A DNA stretch of 64,000 nt. Source: Enterobacter sp. BIGb0383 (GTDB taxonomy: Bacteria > Pseudomonadota > Gammaproteobacteria > Enterobacterales > Enterobacteriaceae). The translations under genes and the position numbers were made by a program. The stretch's first letter is position 1, and each line of letters opens with the position of its first letter. Where the stretch lies: positions 124,001-188,000 of the forward strand of contig NZ_RJKQ01000003.1 of NCBI RefSeq assembly GCF_003751845.1, in the 5' to 3' direction. The notes under the pieces are model-generated. The model had not been told where the DNA came from, made no database searches, and was given only the letters and a program-made list of their open reading frames with translations. Below are positions 34,768 to 42,133 of the stretch, one piece after another.

Positions 34768-34799
34768 ACCGCCGACCGCAAGGAAACGGCGGTTTTTTT
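34768..34799 (+). terminator. Rho-independent terminator of aer
   Basis: ACCGCCG (34768-34774) and CGGCGGT (34787-34793) form a 7-bp stem followed by a run of seven T. It lies 22 bp after the aer stop codon. Confidence 0.85.
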
Positions 34800-35185
34800 A
34801 TGTCAATTTTGCGCAAATCGTGCTTGTTGATTTTTCTTTTCAATATTGTTAACGATTTATTAAATTTAAACTTGTAAATAAAAGGCTATTATTTCCATAT
34901 CGCTGTTTTAAATCATTAATAGTCGCGATACTGACTTTGTATATAATTAATAACGTCACTACTTTCCGCGATATATATCGATCAATTAACTCTCATCAAT
35001 AGTTCTAATCTATTTCGGTGTTTCACTAAAATTAAAAAACGATCAAATTCATAAAGTTACGACCATCGTTACCGATAACGTACGATGCATGGATAGATGC
35101 ATTTCATTCCCGGTGTTTTTTTAAGCTCAGGTCCGCTCTGCGCTTAAATTCCGTTAACAAAAATAACCACAGCTTTGGGGAAAAT
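34800..35185. other. AT-rich intergenic region before the chemoreceptor gene
   Basis: About 390 bp of clearly AT-rich sequence with no convincing gene; it contains the FliA promoter at 35052-35078. The drop in GC compared with flanking genes suggests either acquired DNA or an H-NS-bound control region. Confidence 0.55.
35052..35078 (+). promoter_or_regulatory. Sigma-28 (FliA) promoter of the chemoreceptor gene
   Basis: TAAAGTTA, then 11 bp, then ACCGATAA matches the consensus TAAAGTTT-N11-GCCGATAA in 14 of 16 bases with exact spacing. It leaves a leader of about 100 bases before the start codon. Confidence 0.85.
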
Positions 35186-36748
35186 ATGTTGTTACGTGAC
35201 GTAAGGATCAGCACGAAATTATTTCTGGCGTTCAGTCTTTTTATTGTTTTAATGATCGTCAGTTCCGCGCTTTCGCTGATGAGTCTGCAACGCGCCAACC
35301 AGGGGATGCAGGAGATTATCACTGATGATTACCCCACGACGATAAAAGCCAACCAGCTCATTGATAACTTCCAGGATTTCGTTAGCGCGCAGCAGCTGAT
35401 GCTGCTGGATCAGGAAGGTCTCTACAGCGCCGACCTGGAAAAGCAGCTGACCGATCTCAGCGCCCGCATCACCCTGATTATTGACGACCTCAGCAAGCAA
35501 CTTCCTGACGCCGAATCGCAAAAAATCCTCAACGAGATTAAAGCCGTTCGTCAGGAGTATCTGGCATCGCGCTTTCGAATTCTTGAGGCTATCAAAGATT
35601 ACAATCGTCCCACCGCGTTAAAGGAAATGATGACCACCACGGTCAACATTCAGAAGGTCTACAAGGCAAAAGTACAGGAGCTGATTACCGTCCAGGATAG
35701 TCAGATGCGTGCTTCCGGGGTCCAGGTTGATAAGGACTTCTCCACCAACCGCATGCTGTTAATCACCTTAACGGTGATTGGTGCCATTGTGGCTGCGATG
35801 GTGAGCATTTATCTGATTCGCGCTATCACGCGTCCGCTGACGGCGGCGGTTGGCCTGGCGGAAGCGATTGCTGCCGGCGATCTGACCGGCAGCGTGACCA
35901 TTCGTGCACGTGATGAAACCGGGATCCTCCTGCAGGCGTTAATGGAGATGAAAGAGCGCCTGCTGGCGATTGTGCAGGAAGTGCAGAACAGCTCGGAGAA
36001 TATCTCCAGTGCCGCCGCGCAGATCGTTGCCGGTAACCAGGACCTGGCTGCCCGCACCGAAGAACAGGCCAGCTCTGTCGAGCAGACCGCGTCCTCCATG
36101 GAGCAGATCACCGCGACGGTGAAAAACACCTCTGAACATACCACCGAAGCGACCCACCTGTCGGCCGATGCCGCTACCGTGGTGAAAAACAACGGTGAGA
36201 TGATGCTGCAGGTGACCGAGAAAATGCGCATGATTAACGACACCTCTAACCGGATGTCGGACATCATCAACCTGATCGACTCTATCGCGTTCCAGACCAA
36301 TATCCTGGCGCTTAACGCGGCGGTGGAAGCGGCGCGAGCCGGTGAACACGGCCGTGGCTTTGCGGTTGTCGCCGGGGAAGTCCGTCAGCTGGCGCAGAAA
36401 AGCGCCTCCTCGGCGAATGAGATCCGCAGCCTGATTGAAAGCTCAACCAGCCAGACGAAGGACGGGATGGAACTGGTGGAAAAAGCCAGCGGCCTGATTA
36501 ACGGTATGGTTAACAACGTGCAGGAGATGGATACCATCCTGCGTGAAATTGGCCAGGCCAGCCGTGAACAGACCGACGGTATTTCGCAGATCAATAGCGC
36601 TATCGGCCTGATTGACTCCACCACCCAGCAGAACTCCAGCCTGGTGGAAGAGTCCGTTGCGGCAGCGGCGGCGCTGAACGATCAGGCGCTGCATCTGAAA
36701 GAGATGGTGAAGGTCTTCCGCGTGCGTGCGGATCAGCCTGCCGTCTGA
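35186..36748 (+). CDS. Methyl-accepting chemotaxis protein (4HB sensor)
   Basis: A 520-residue transmembrane chemoreceptor. Segments in order: TM1 (about 11-33), a four-helix-bundle periplasmic sensor (about 34-188), TM2 (about 191-213), HAMP (about 214-265), methylation helices and the signalling tip with [28 protein letters not shown] near residue 365. The C-terminus ends RVRADQPAV without the NWETF CheR/CheB tether of Tar and Tsr, so it is probably a low-abundance-type receptor. The ligand cannot be told from sequence. It occupies the place of yqjI, the nickel-responsive repressor gene found here in E. coli. Confidence 0.93.
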   Translation: MLLRDVRISTKLFLAFSLFIVLMIVSSALSLMSLQRANQGMQEIITDDYPTTIKANQLIDNFQDFVSAQQLMLLDQEGLYSADLEKQLTDLSARITLIIDDLSKQLPDAESQKILNEIKAVRQEYLASRFRILEAIKDYNRPTALKEMMTTTVNIQKVYKAKVQELITVQDSQMRASGVQVDKDFSTNRMLLITLTVIGAIVAAMVSIYLIRAITRPLTAAVGLAEAIAAGDLTGSVTIRARDETGILLQALMEMKERLLAIVQEVQNSSENISSAAAQIVAGNQDLAARTEEQASSVEQTASSMEQITATVKNTSEHTTEATHLSADAATVVKNNGEMMLQVTEKMRMINDTSNRMSDIINLIDSIAFQTNILALNAAVEAARAGEHGRGFAVVAGEVRQLAQKSASSANEIRSLIESSTSQTKDGMELVEKASGLINGMVNNVQEMDTILREIGQASREQTDGISQINSAIGLIDSTTQQNSSLVEESVAAAAALNDQALHLKEMVKVFRVRADQPAV

Positions 36749-36773
36749 CGGATCCTGTTATGTGATACCTCCA

Positions 36774-36802
36774 GCGACGCGGGATCTCCGCGTCGCGACT
36801 TC
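36774..36802 (+). terminator. Putative terminator of the chemoreceptor gene
   Basis: GCGACGCGG and CCGCGTCGC form a perfect 9-bp stem with a 5-base loop. The tail GACTTCTCC is weakly T-rich, so efficiency is uncertain. Confidence 0.5.
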
Positions 36803-36843
36803 TCCTGCGCTTGATCTCCTTCGCGCTATTGCGGCACGAATGG

Positions 36844-36862
36844 CAATATAATAATCATTATC
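36844..36862. promoter_or_regulatory. Fur box before yqjH
   Basis: CAATATAATAATCATTATC matches the 19-bp Fur consensus GATAATGATAATCATTATC at 15 of 19 positions, with a perfect right half. It lies 46 bp before the start of the ferric-siderophore reductase gene, where iron repression is expected. Confidence 0.8.
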
Positions 36863-36907
36863 ATTTAGCTAGAATGCGCTATTCGACCTCATTCACGAAG
36901 GCATCCT

Positions 36908-37678
36908 ATGACCCAGGCACAGTCCCGTTATCCGCAGCGCGTGCGCAATGCCCTGCGTTTTCGTCAGCTTACCGTCTTGCGCACGGAGCGTATCAGCGCG
37001 GGCTTCCAGCGCATTGTCCTTGGGGGCGAAGAGCTGGAAGGGTTCGCCTCTCTGGGCTTTGACGATCACAGTAAACTTTTTTTCCCGGAAGCGGGCGTGC
37101 CCTTTACGCCGCCGGTGGTCAGCGACGAGGGGATAAACTGGGGCGATGGCCCACGTCCGGCATCGCGCGACTATACGCCGCTGTACGACGAAGCGCGCCA
37201 CGAGCTGGCCTTTGATTTCTTTATCCACGACGGTGGCGTCGCCAGCAGCTGGGCAATCAATGCGCGCGTGGGCGATGCCCTGACAATTGGCGGCCCGCGT
37301 GGATCGCTGGTGGTGCCGGAAGACTATGCTTTCCAGCTCTATGTCTGCGATGAGTCCGGAATGCCGGCCCTGCGCCGTCGGCTGGAAGGGCTGTTGAAAC
37401 TGAACGTGCGTCCGCAGGTTCGCGCCGTTGTGACGGTGGCGGATGCCGCCTGGCAGGACTATCTCGCCCATCTCAGCGACTTTGCGATTGACTGGGTGGT
37501 GGGGCACAGCGAACAGGCGGTGGCCGACAAACTGGCTGCTATTGCGGTGGCGGACGAAGACTACTTTATCTGGGTAACCGGGGAAGGGGCGACGGTGAAA
37601 TCGCTGGTCCGGCCGTTTGAAAGCGAGCGCTACGACGCGCAGCGCGTGCGTGCGGCGGCGTACTGGCATAAAAAATAG
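36908..37678 (+). CDS. yqjH: NADPH-dependent ferric-chelate reductase YqjH (siderophore-interacting protein)
   Basis: YqjH reduces Fe(III) in siderophores such as enterobactin hydrolysis products and citrate, releasing iron in the cytosol. The 256-residue flavoprotein shows the FAD-binding RDYTPLYD motif near residue 83, the GGVASSWAINARVGD region near residue 110 with the GGPRGSLVVPEDY motif, and the NADPH-domain ESGMPALRRRLE near residue 151. The nearby Fur box indicates iron control. In E. coli yqjI is adjacent and adds nickel control; it is not present here. Confidence 0.93.
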   Translation: MTQAQSRYPQRVRNALRFRQLTVLRTERISAGFQRIVLGGEELEGFASLGFDDHSKLFFPEAGVPFTPPVVSDEGINWGDGPRPASRDYTPLYDEARHELAFDFFIHDGGVASSWAINARVGDALTIGGPRGSLVVPEDYAFQLYVCDESGMPALRRRLEGLLKLNVRPQVRAVVTVADAAWQDYLAHLSDFAIDWVVGHSEQAVADKLAAIAVADEDYFIWVTGEGATVKSLVRPFESERYDAQRVRAAAYWHKK

Positions 37679-37685
37679 TGGATAA

Positions 37686-37706
37686 GCCGACGGCATGGCC
37701 GTCGGC
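37686..37706. terminator. Hairpin between converging yqjH and the J-motif gene
   Basis: GCCGACGGC and GCCGTCGGC form a perfect 9-bp stem with a 3-base loop. No T run on either side, so termination efficiency is doubtful. Confidence 0.45.
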
Positions 37707-37714
37707 GTGATGCA

Positions 37715-38884
37715 TCAGGCGACCGCGTCGTACTCGACGTCGGAGATTTGCTGCTCCAGCTGGGCGCGCAGATCGGCCAGCGTTTTCTCCTGCTGGGTAA
37801 AGTACGCGTTTTGATCCGTGAGCGACGACACCAGCAGCCATGACTCTTCCGTATCCAGCGCCTTGAGCTCTTCCTGCAGGCTGACGATACGCTCTTTGAC
37901 GTCTTTGATCCTTTTCAACAGCTGATCGAGATCGTTGATCCGATCGCTGGCCATCAGCGGATCCATTCCTTGTTGCAGCCTGTTCAGAATCGACCGCACG
38001 GCGGGGAGATCGCCACGCTTTTTGGCCTGGTTAAGCTGGGCCATCATCGCGTTGGCTTCCGACTTCAGCGGGATATCGACCAGGTCAGGGTGGCAGAGCT
38101 TGCTGGCCTGACGCCACAGGCGTTTCATCTCGCGATGATCGTCTTCAGACATATTCAGCCGATCGCCAAAGCGTTTTTCCGCGTCTTCCTGCTGTTCCTG
38201 ATGCTCCTCATACTGACGCCTGGCATCGTCCCGCGCCCGGCGGGCCGGTTCTTCTTCCCGCGTCAGGCCGTGCTCCAGCTCCTGCGCTTCGCTCAGCAGC
38301 GTGGCGATCAGCGTATTCTGCTGCAATACCTGCCGACGAGCCTCAACCGCCTGCGGCGAGTGCGGATCCAGACTGCGCCAGCGCTGGGTCAGCGTCACCA
38401 GCTCTTCTACTGCCTGAGCCATATAGTGCTGGCAGCGCAGATAGTCCGCCTGACGGCGCTCTGCCTCCGCCTTCCGCTTACGCAGCGTCGCTTCCGCCAG
38501 CGTTTTACGCAGGCCGAGGATCTGCGTCATCAGCGGTCCGAGACGCTGGCGATAGAGATCGTTGAAATCATCCAGCAGCTGGATACGCACGTTTCGGCGG
38601 TCGATGAGATCGCGCAGCTTTTCTTCCAGCGCTTTTAGCTCCAGCTTACTGGCGGCGACCTGCGGATCCTGCCAGTTGACCACCAGCCGCTGGCCCTGTA
38701 GCCAGGTGGCGATGGCCCGCATCGCGTCAAGATAGTTCTTCTTTTCGAGCGCCGAGACAATAAGCGCCAGTTCCGGGTCGCTGGCTTCATTTTTCAGATG
38801 AAGAAGCTGACTCTGGATGATGTCGTCATCTTCCAGTTCAATGGCGTTCTTGATGATCTCAAGCCGTTTGATTGGATTTTTCAT
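37715..38884 (-). CDS. Coiled-coil protein with J-domain-like HPD motif
   Basis: A 389-residue, very charged, predicted cytosolic protein. Most of it is long helix with heptad character (about 60-245 and 315-385). Near the C-terminal third is WRQASKLCHPDLV, with His-Pro-Asp at residues 265-267 preceded by a helix and followed by a second helix, the layout of a J-domain that stimulates DnaK ATPase. J-domains are usually N-terminal, so a central one between coiled coils is unusual. It stands alone as a transcription unit between yqjH and the secretion island. I do not recognise a named homologue; a DnaK-linked co-chaperone or a structural protein are both possible. Confidence 0.75.
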   Translation of the reverse strand: MKNPIKRLEIIKNAIELEDDDIIQSQLLHLKNEASDPELALIVSALEKKNYLDAMRAIATWLQGQRLVVNWQDPQVAASKLELKALEEKLRDLIDRRNVRIQLLDDFNDLYRQRLGPLMTQILGLRKTLAEATLRKRKAEAERRQADYLRCQHYMAQAVEELVTLTQRWRSLDPHSPQAVEARRQVLQQNTLIATLLSEAQELEHGLTREEEPARRARDDARRQYEEHQEQQEDAEKRFGDRLNMSEDDHREMKRLWRQASKLCHPDLVDIPLKSEANAMMAQLNQAKKRGDLPAVRSILNRLQQGMDPLMASDRINDLDQLLKRIKDVKERIVSLQEELKALDTEESWLLVSSLTDQNAYFTQQEKTLADLRAQLEQQISDVEYDAVA

Positions 38885-39250
38885 GGCGTTTTACCAGGCG
38901 CTGTCGTCTCGTCGTTTAAAAAATAGATGGATTGGTAAATTACGGCAAAAAATATCGGCATAGCGGGCCTGCGGCCGTATCCGGCAAGCAGATTAACATT
39001 CACTGGCCCATCACGAAACGATAAACATCATTTACTTGCGGCATTATTTCTGGTGTTTATCAGGGCGACTTATTATGAAAACTTAAGTTAATTTTATGGA
39101 ATAAAATAGCAAAGGTGCCAGCCGCGACGCTGTTTGCAAAAATCGCCGCCGGAGTTTGCCAGCGTTCTGATGTATCCTGGCTTAGCGTTGAGGGTGCTCA
39201 CTCTTTTTACCCGACACCCGTTGCTTAATCTTATCGAAGGGAATTCGCCA
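38885..39250. other. Intergenic region at the left edge of the T6SS island
   Basis: No gene is visible in these 366 bp. A GC-rich block around 38958-38990 (GGGCCTGCGGCCGTATCCGG) resembles part of a REP element but is degenerate. The rest is AT-rich and should hold the promoters of the J-motif gene and of the gene at 39251. Confidence 0.45.
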
Positions 39251-39904
39251 ATGTATTACGCAATTATGAACAATTACGCTTCTTCGCTGATACCCCGATA
39301 CCTCCGCGCACTCGTCGATGATAAGTTGCAGGTGAATGCCGCCTGGGATTACGACAGCTCAGCGCATTCCTATCCTTACTACGTGGCCGATCCTGACTGC
39401 CCTGAGGAGATTTACCTGCTGTGCCGGAAAGATGTCGGCGCGCTTCGTTTCTCTTATTACAACCACGGCCGGGGTCATATCATCAGCGACGAACTCTCTC
39501 GTCTGCTGGCTTCGCTACGCGTGAGCCAGGGCTGGTCGAAACGGCTGATTGCCACCTCTATTGGCAATGGTGAGGTCCTGCGATCCGATCTGCATTATCT
39601 CTATCTTATCGGCGATGACGAGGTGATCGATCACGAGGCATCGGGTATCGAGGAAGACCGTCGTGGCATGTCGGTTCCCTTGACGCTGGCATTTAACGAG
39701 AAAGCCCGGGAGTACGATGTTTTCACCATCAGGAAAACGGTGCTGGGGGGATTTCTGTTTGTCTCCGCCGAGGTGGTGTCACAGTTTGAAAAATTACGCG
39801 GCGTGAAGATTGTACCGGCCGATGAGCTATTGGCTCACTACTGCAAGGATTACCGCTACGACCTTCAGGACAATAAAAAGGTGGCGAAGCGGAGACTTCC
39901 GTGA
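39251..39904 (+). CDS. Putative immunity protein (Imm11/Imm43/DUF1629-like)
   Basis: A 217-residue acidic, cytosolic-looking protein starting MYYAIMNNYASS, with a GAAGGGA ribosome site upstream. The overall plan (short Met-Tyr-Tyr start, a beta-rich middle and a C-terminal block FLFVSAEVVSQFEKLRGVKIVPADEL) resembles polymorphic-toxin immunity families such as Imm11/Imm43 that share the DUF1629 fold, but this is recognition by pattern only. It converges on the PAAR end of the effector operon and has no toxin gene of its own beside it, so it may be an orphan immunity gene. The function is uncertain. Confidence 0.6.
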   Translation: MYYAIMNNYASSLIPRYLRALVDDKLQVNAAWDYDSSAHSYPYYVADPDCPEEIYLLCRKDVGALRFSYYNHGRGHIISDELSRLLASLRVSQGWSKRLIATSIGNGEVLRSDLHYLYLIGDDEVIDHEASGIEEDRRGMSVPLTLAFNEKAREYDVFTIRKTVLGGFLFVSAEVVSQFEKLRGVKIVPADELLAHYCKDYRYDLQDNKKVAKRRLP

Positions 39905-39922
39905 ACGGCCGGAGTCTCTTTG
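39892..39922 (+). terminator. Putative terminator between the orphan gene and the PAAR gene
   Basis: GAGACTTCCG (39892-39901) pairs with CGGAGTCTC (39910-39918) with one bulged base, overlapping the stop codon, and is followed by TTT. Confidence 0.5.
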
Positions 39923-39970
39923 CTCACTTAACGCTTTCCACCGCACATGATGGTGTTCTGAAAAGGTGAT

Positions 39971-40240
39971 TTATTGCCGGTGATAGCTTCCAGCACAGGT
40001 TGAAGACACACTGCAACCGCAGGATAATTTTGCGGGTTCGAACACCATCGGTCTTCCGTTATGAATGGCTCCACTATCTCCGCCTGAAACCAGTGGAAAT
40101 ATTCCTTTATGCCTGGGACAGTCAGCCTTATCGCCCAACAGACACTGTGCGATGCCATTAACCGGGATACCGCTGGCTTCAATCATTACGCCGCCGCCAG
40201 AATGTGAATCCCCCAGACGAATAGCTCCTTTTCCTGACAT
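39971..40240 (-). CDS. PAAR-domain T6SS spike-tip protein
   Basis: An 89-residue protein with the short PAAR layout: IRLGDSHSGGGVMIEASG at the N-terminus, GDKADCPRHKG in the middle, and a C-terminal LSCGCSVSS block. The cysteines and histidine fit the zinc site at the sharpened tip. PAAR proteins cap the VgrG trimer and help pierce target membranes. It ends the effector operon, 15 bp after the second immunity-like gene, and carries no toxin extension; the usual HGH before CGC is changed to FEPAKLSCGC. Confidence 0.8.
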   Translation of the reverse strand: MSGKGAIRLGDSHSGGGVMIEASGIPVNGIAQCLLGDKADCPRHKGIFPLVSGGDSGAIHNGRPMVFEPAKLSCGCSVSSTCAGSYHRQ

Positions 40241-40255
40241 GATGCGCTCCTTAAT

Positions 40256-41164
40256 TTACATGCTGATGGGTAAGACCTGTGGGTCACGTTGCCGTACCAC
40301 CTCCAGGAAATTCTCCAGCAGCTCATCCCGTTCGGTGACATCACCCGGCAGGCAGGTAATGGCTGCATAAGGGGTCTGCATCAGGGGATGGTCGATATAA
40401 GCCGGGTTTGGCAGCCCAAGCATATCCCGCAGACGCAGCACGGCGAGGATTTCTGTCGGGTATACGGCGAGGAACACGGAGCCAAACTCAAAATGGCCCG
40501 AGTCATCCTCTTTTTCTGTCAGCGCAATACGTTCAACGTGCGTATCGCAGGCGGCGAGAATAACCGGCAGGAATTTTTCCGGATCGGGTTCGCGCCAGTG
40601 AGCGACAAGTTGGCCCCAGGCGGGATCGCGGGGAAGAGCATGTTTATCCAGATCCAGCGGCTTACCCAGCCAGTCGCCGATAATGGTCAGGCCGAAGGCG
40701 GCGTAACGTAGGGTGGTACCAATGGGGATATGATGCCCGTCGCGCATACCATAGCCCCCGGCAATACCGTCAAAGATAGTCTGGTGGAATACGGGCACCA
40801 GGTCTGGCTGCCCTGTTGCTATAGCCCCCAGCATGGTATGAGTCACCGTATCCGGATCGCCAATTATAAATCGCCCGGTGCCTATCTTGCTGTGAATACC
40901 CAGCATATCTGCAATAGCCAGGCGCCTGAATGCCTGTGCCATATGCAGGCAGGCTTCATGATGTGCGCCTTTGATTGCCAGGGTTAAACTTGTCCCGCTT
41001 TCAGCCATTCCATATTTAAATAAATCTATATTGGCAAGGACCGCAAGTCCCCCGCCATTCATATAGTCATTATATCTCTGACCCCTGAAAATCTGTATGC
41101 CTTCAGCCCAGGTTAGAACTTGATGCAATGCCTTACTCAATCTGTTCTTTGTTTTTTTCATCAT
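40256..41164 (-). CDS. Candidate immunity protein, paralogue 2
   Basis: A 302-residue soluble protein, paralogous to the gene just upstream (41213-42133). From about residue 106 to the end the two are almost identical (the shared part includes GGYGMRDGHHIPIGTTLRYA and GDWLGKPLDLDKHALPRDP), while the first 105 residues differ greatly. It lies downstream of the toxin-like gene in a T6SS effector operon, the usual place of immunity genes. No signal peptide or membrane segment, so it would act in the cytosol, fitting protection against a DNase. No known family recognised. Confidence 0.65.
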   Translation of the reverse strand: MMKKTKNRLSKALHQVLTWAEGIQIFRGQRYNDYMNGGGLAVLANIDLFKYGMAESGTSLTLAIKGAHHEACLHMAQAFRRLAIADMLGIHSKIGTGRFIIGDPDTVTHTMLGAIATGQPDLVPVFHQTIFDGIAGGYGMRDGHHIPIGTTLRYAAFGLTIIGDWLGKPLDLDKHALPRDPAWGQLVAHWREPDPEKFLPVILAACDTHVERIALTEKEDDSGHFEFGSVFLAVYPTEILAVLRLRDMLGLPNPAYIDHPLMQTPYAAITCLPGDVTERDELLENFLEVVRQRDPQVLPISM

Positions 41165-41212
41165 CTATTTCCCTATAGTTATTGTATCCCAATACTAATA
41201 ACGCTGAACGTC

Positions 41213-42133
41213 TTACAGCCCTGCCGGTAATACCTGGGGATCACGTTGCCGTACCACAGCCAGGAAATTCTCCAGCAGCTCATCCCGTTCGGTGACGTCA
41301 CCCGGCAGGCAGGTAATGGCTGCATAAGGGGTCTGCATCAGGGGATGGTCGATATAAGCCGGGTTTGGCAGCCCAAGCATATCCCGCAGGCGCAGCACGG
41401 CGAGGATTTCTGTCGGATGTACGGCGAGGAACACGGAGCCAAACTCAAAATGGCCCGAGTCATCCTCTTTTTCTGTCAGCGCAATACGTTCAACGTGCGT
41501 ATCGCAGGCGACGAGAATAACCGGCAGGAATTTTTCCGGGTCAGGTTCACGCCAGTGAGCGACAAGCTGGCCCCAGGCGGGATCGCGGGGCAGAGCATGC
41601 TTATCCAGATCCAGCGGCTTACCCAGCCAGTCGCCGATAATGGTCAGGCCGAAGGCGGCATAGCGCAGGGTGGTTCCAATAGGGATATGATGTCCATCGC
41701 GCATACCATAGCCCCCGGAAATACCGTCAAAGATACTCTGGTGGAATGCGGGCACCAGTTCGGGCTGTCCAGTCGCAAGTGCTCCAAGCATCAAATGCGT
41801 AACACTGTCTAGATCACCAATAATTATTTGGTCAGAACCTTTCCTCTCTTGAATATCAATAGCTTTAGCCAGAGACATTCGTGTAAACGCATTTGACATG
41901 CAACTATTAGCATATCCACATTGCCTTTCTATTGCAGCGAGCAATCCTTGATTAACCTTTTCCATCCCATGTTTAAATAAATCAATTGTTGCGAGACGAA
42001 GATGTCCCTCTCCATTGACATAGGCCTTAAGCCTTCCTTGTGGAGGAAATCCATCTGACGCCCATTCTTTAACATCTACCAAAACTTTGTCGAGCCTGCT
42101 GCTTTTATTTATCTTCATCACATTTCTTACCAT
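41213..42133 (-). CDS. Candidate immunity protein, paralogue 1
   Basis: A 306-residue soluble protein that overlaps the stop codon of the 635-residue effector gene by 7 bp, so translation is coupled to the toxin; this is the best candidate for the cognate immunity protein. Its N-terminal third is encoded by lower-GC DNA and differs from paralogue 2, while the remaining 200 residues are nearly the same. The start at 42133 overlaps the toxin stop; a Met at 42118 (MKINKSS) is possible. Inhibition of the effector is inferred from position only. Confidence 0.65.
   Translation of the reverse strand: MVRNVMKINKSSRLDKVLVDVKEWASDGFPPQGRLKAYVNGEGHLRLATIDLFKHGMEKVNQGLLAAIERQCGYANSCMSNAFTRMSLAKAIDIQERKGSDQIIIGDLDSVTHLMLGALATGQPELVPAFHQSIFDGISGGYGMRDGHHIPIGTTLRYAAFGLTIIGDWLGKPLDLDKHALPRDPAWGQLVAHWREPDPEKFLPVILVACDTHVERIALTEKEDDSGHFEFGSVFLAVHPTEILAVLRLRDMLGLPNPAYIDHPLMQTPYAAITCLPGDVTERDELLENFLAVVRQRDPQVLPAGL

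Noticed and set aside
38958-38990. REP-like GC-rich block left of the T6SS island
   Set aside because: Only partial agreement with the REP consensus and no second copy; too weak to call.
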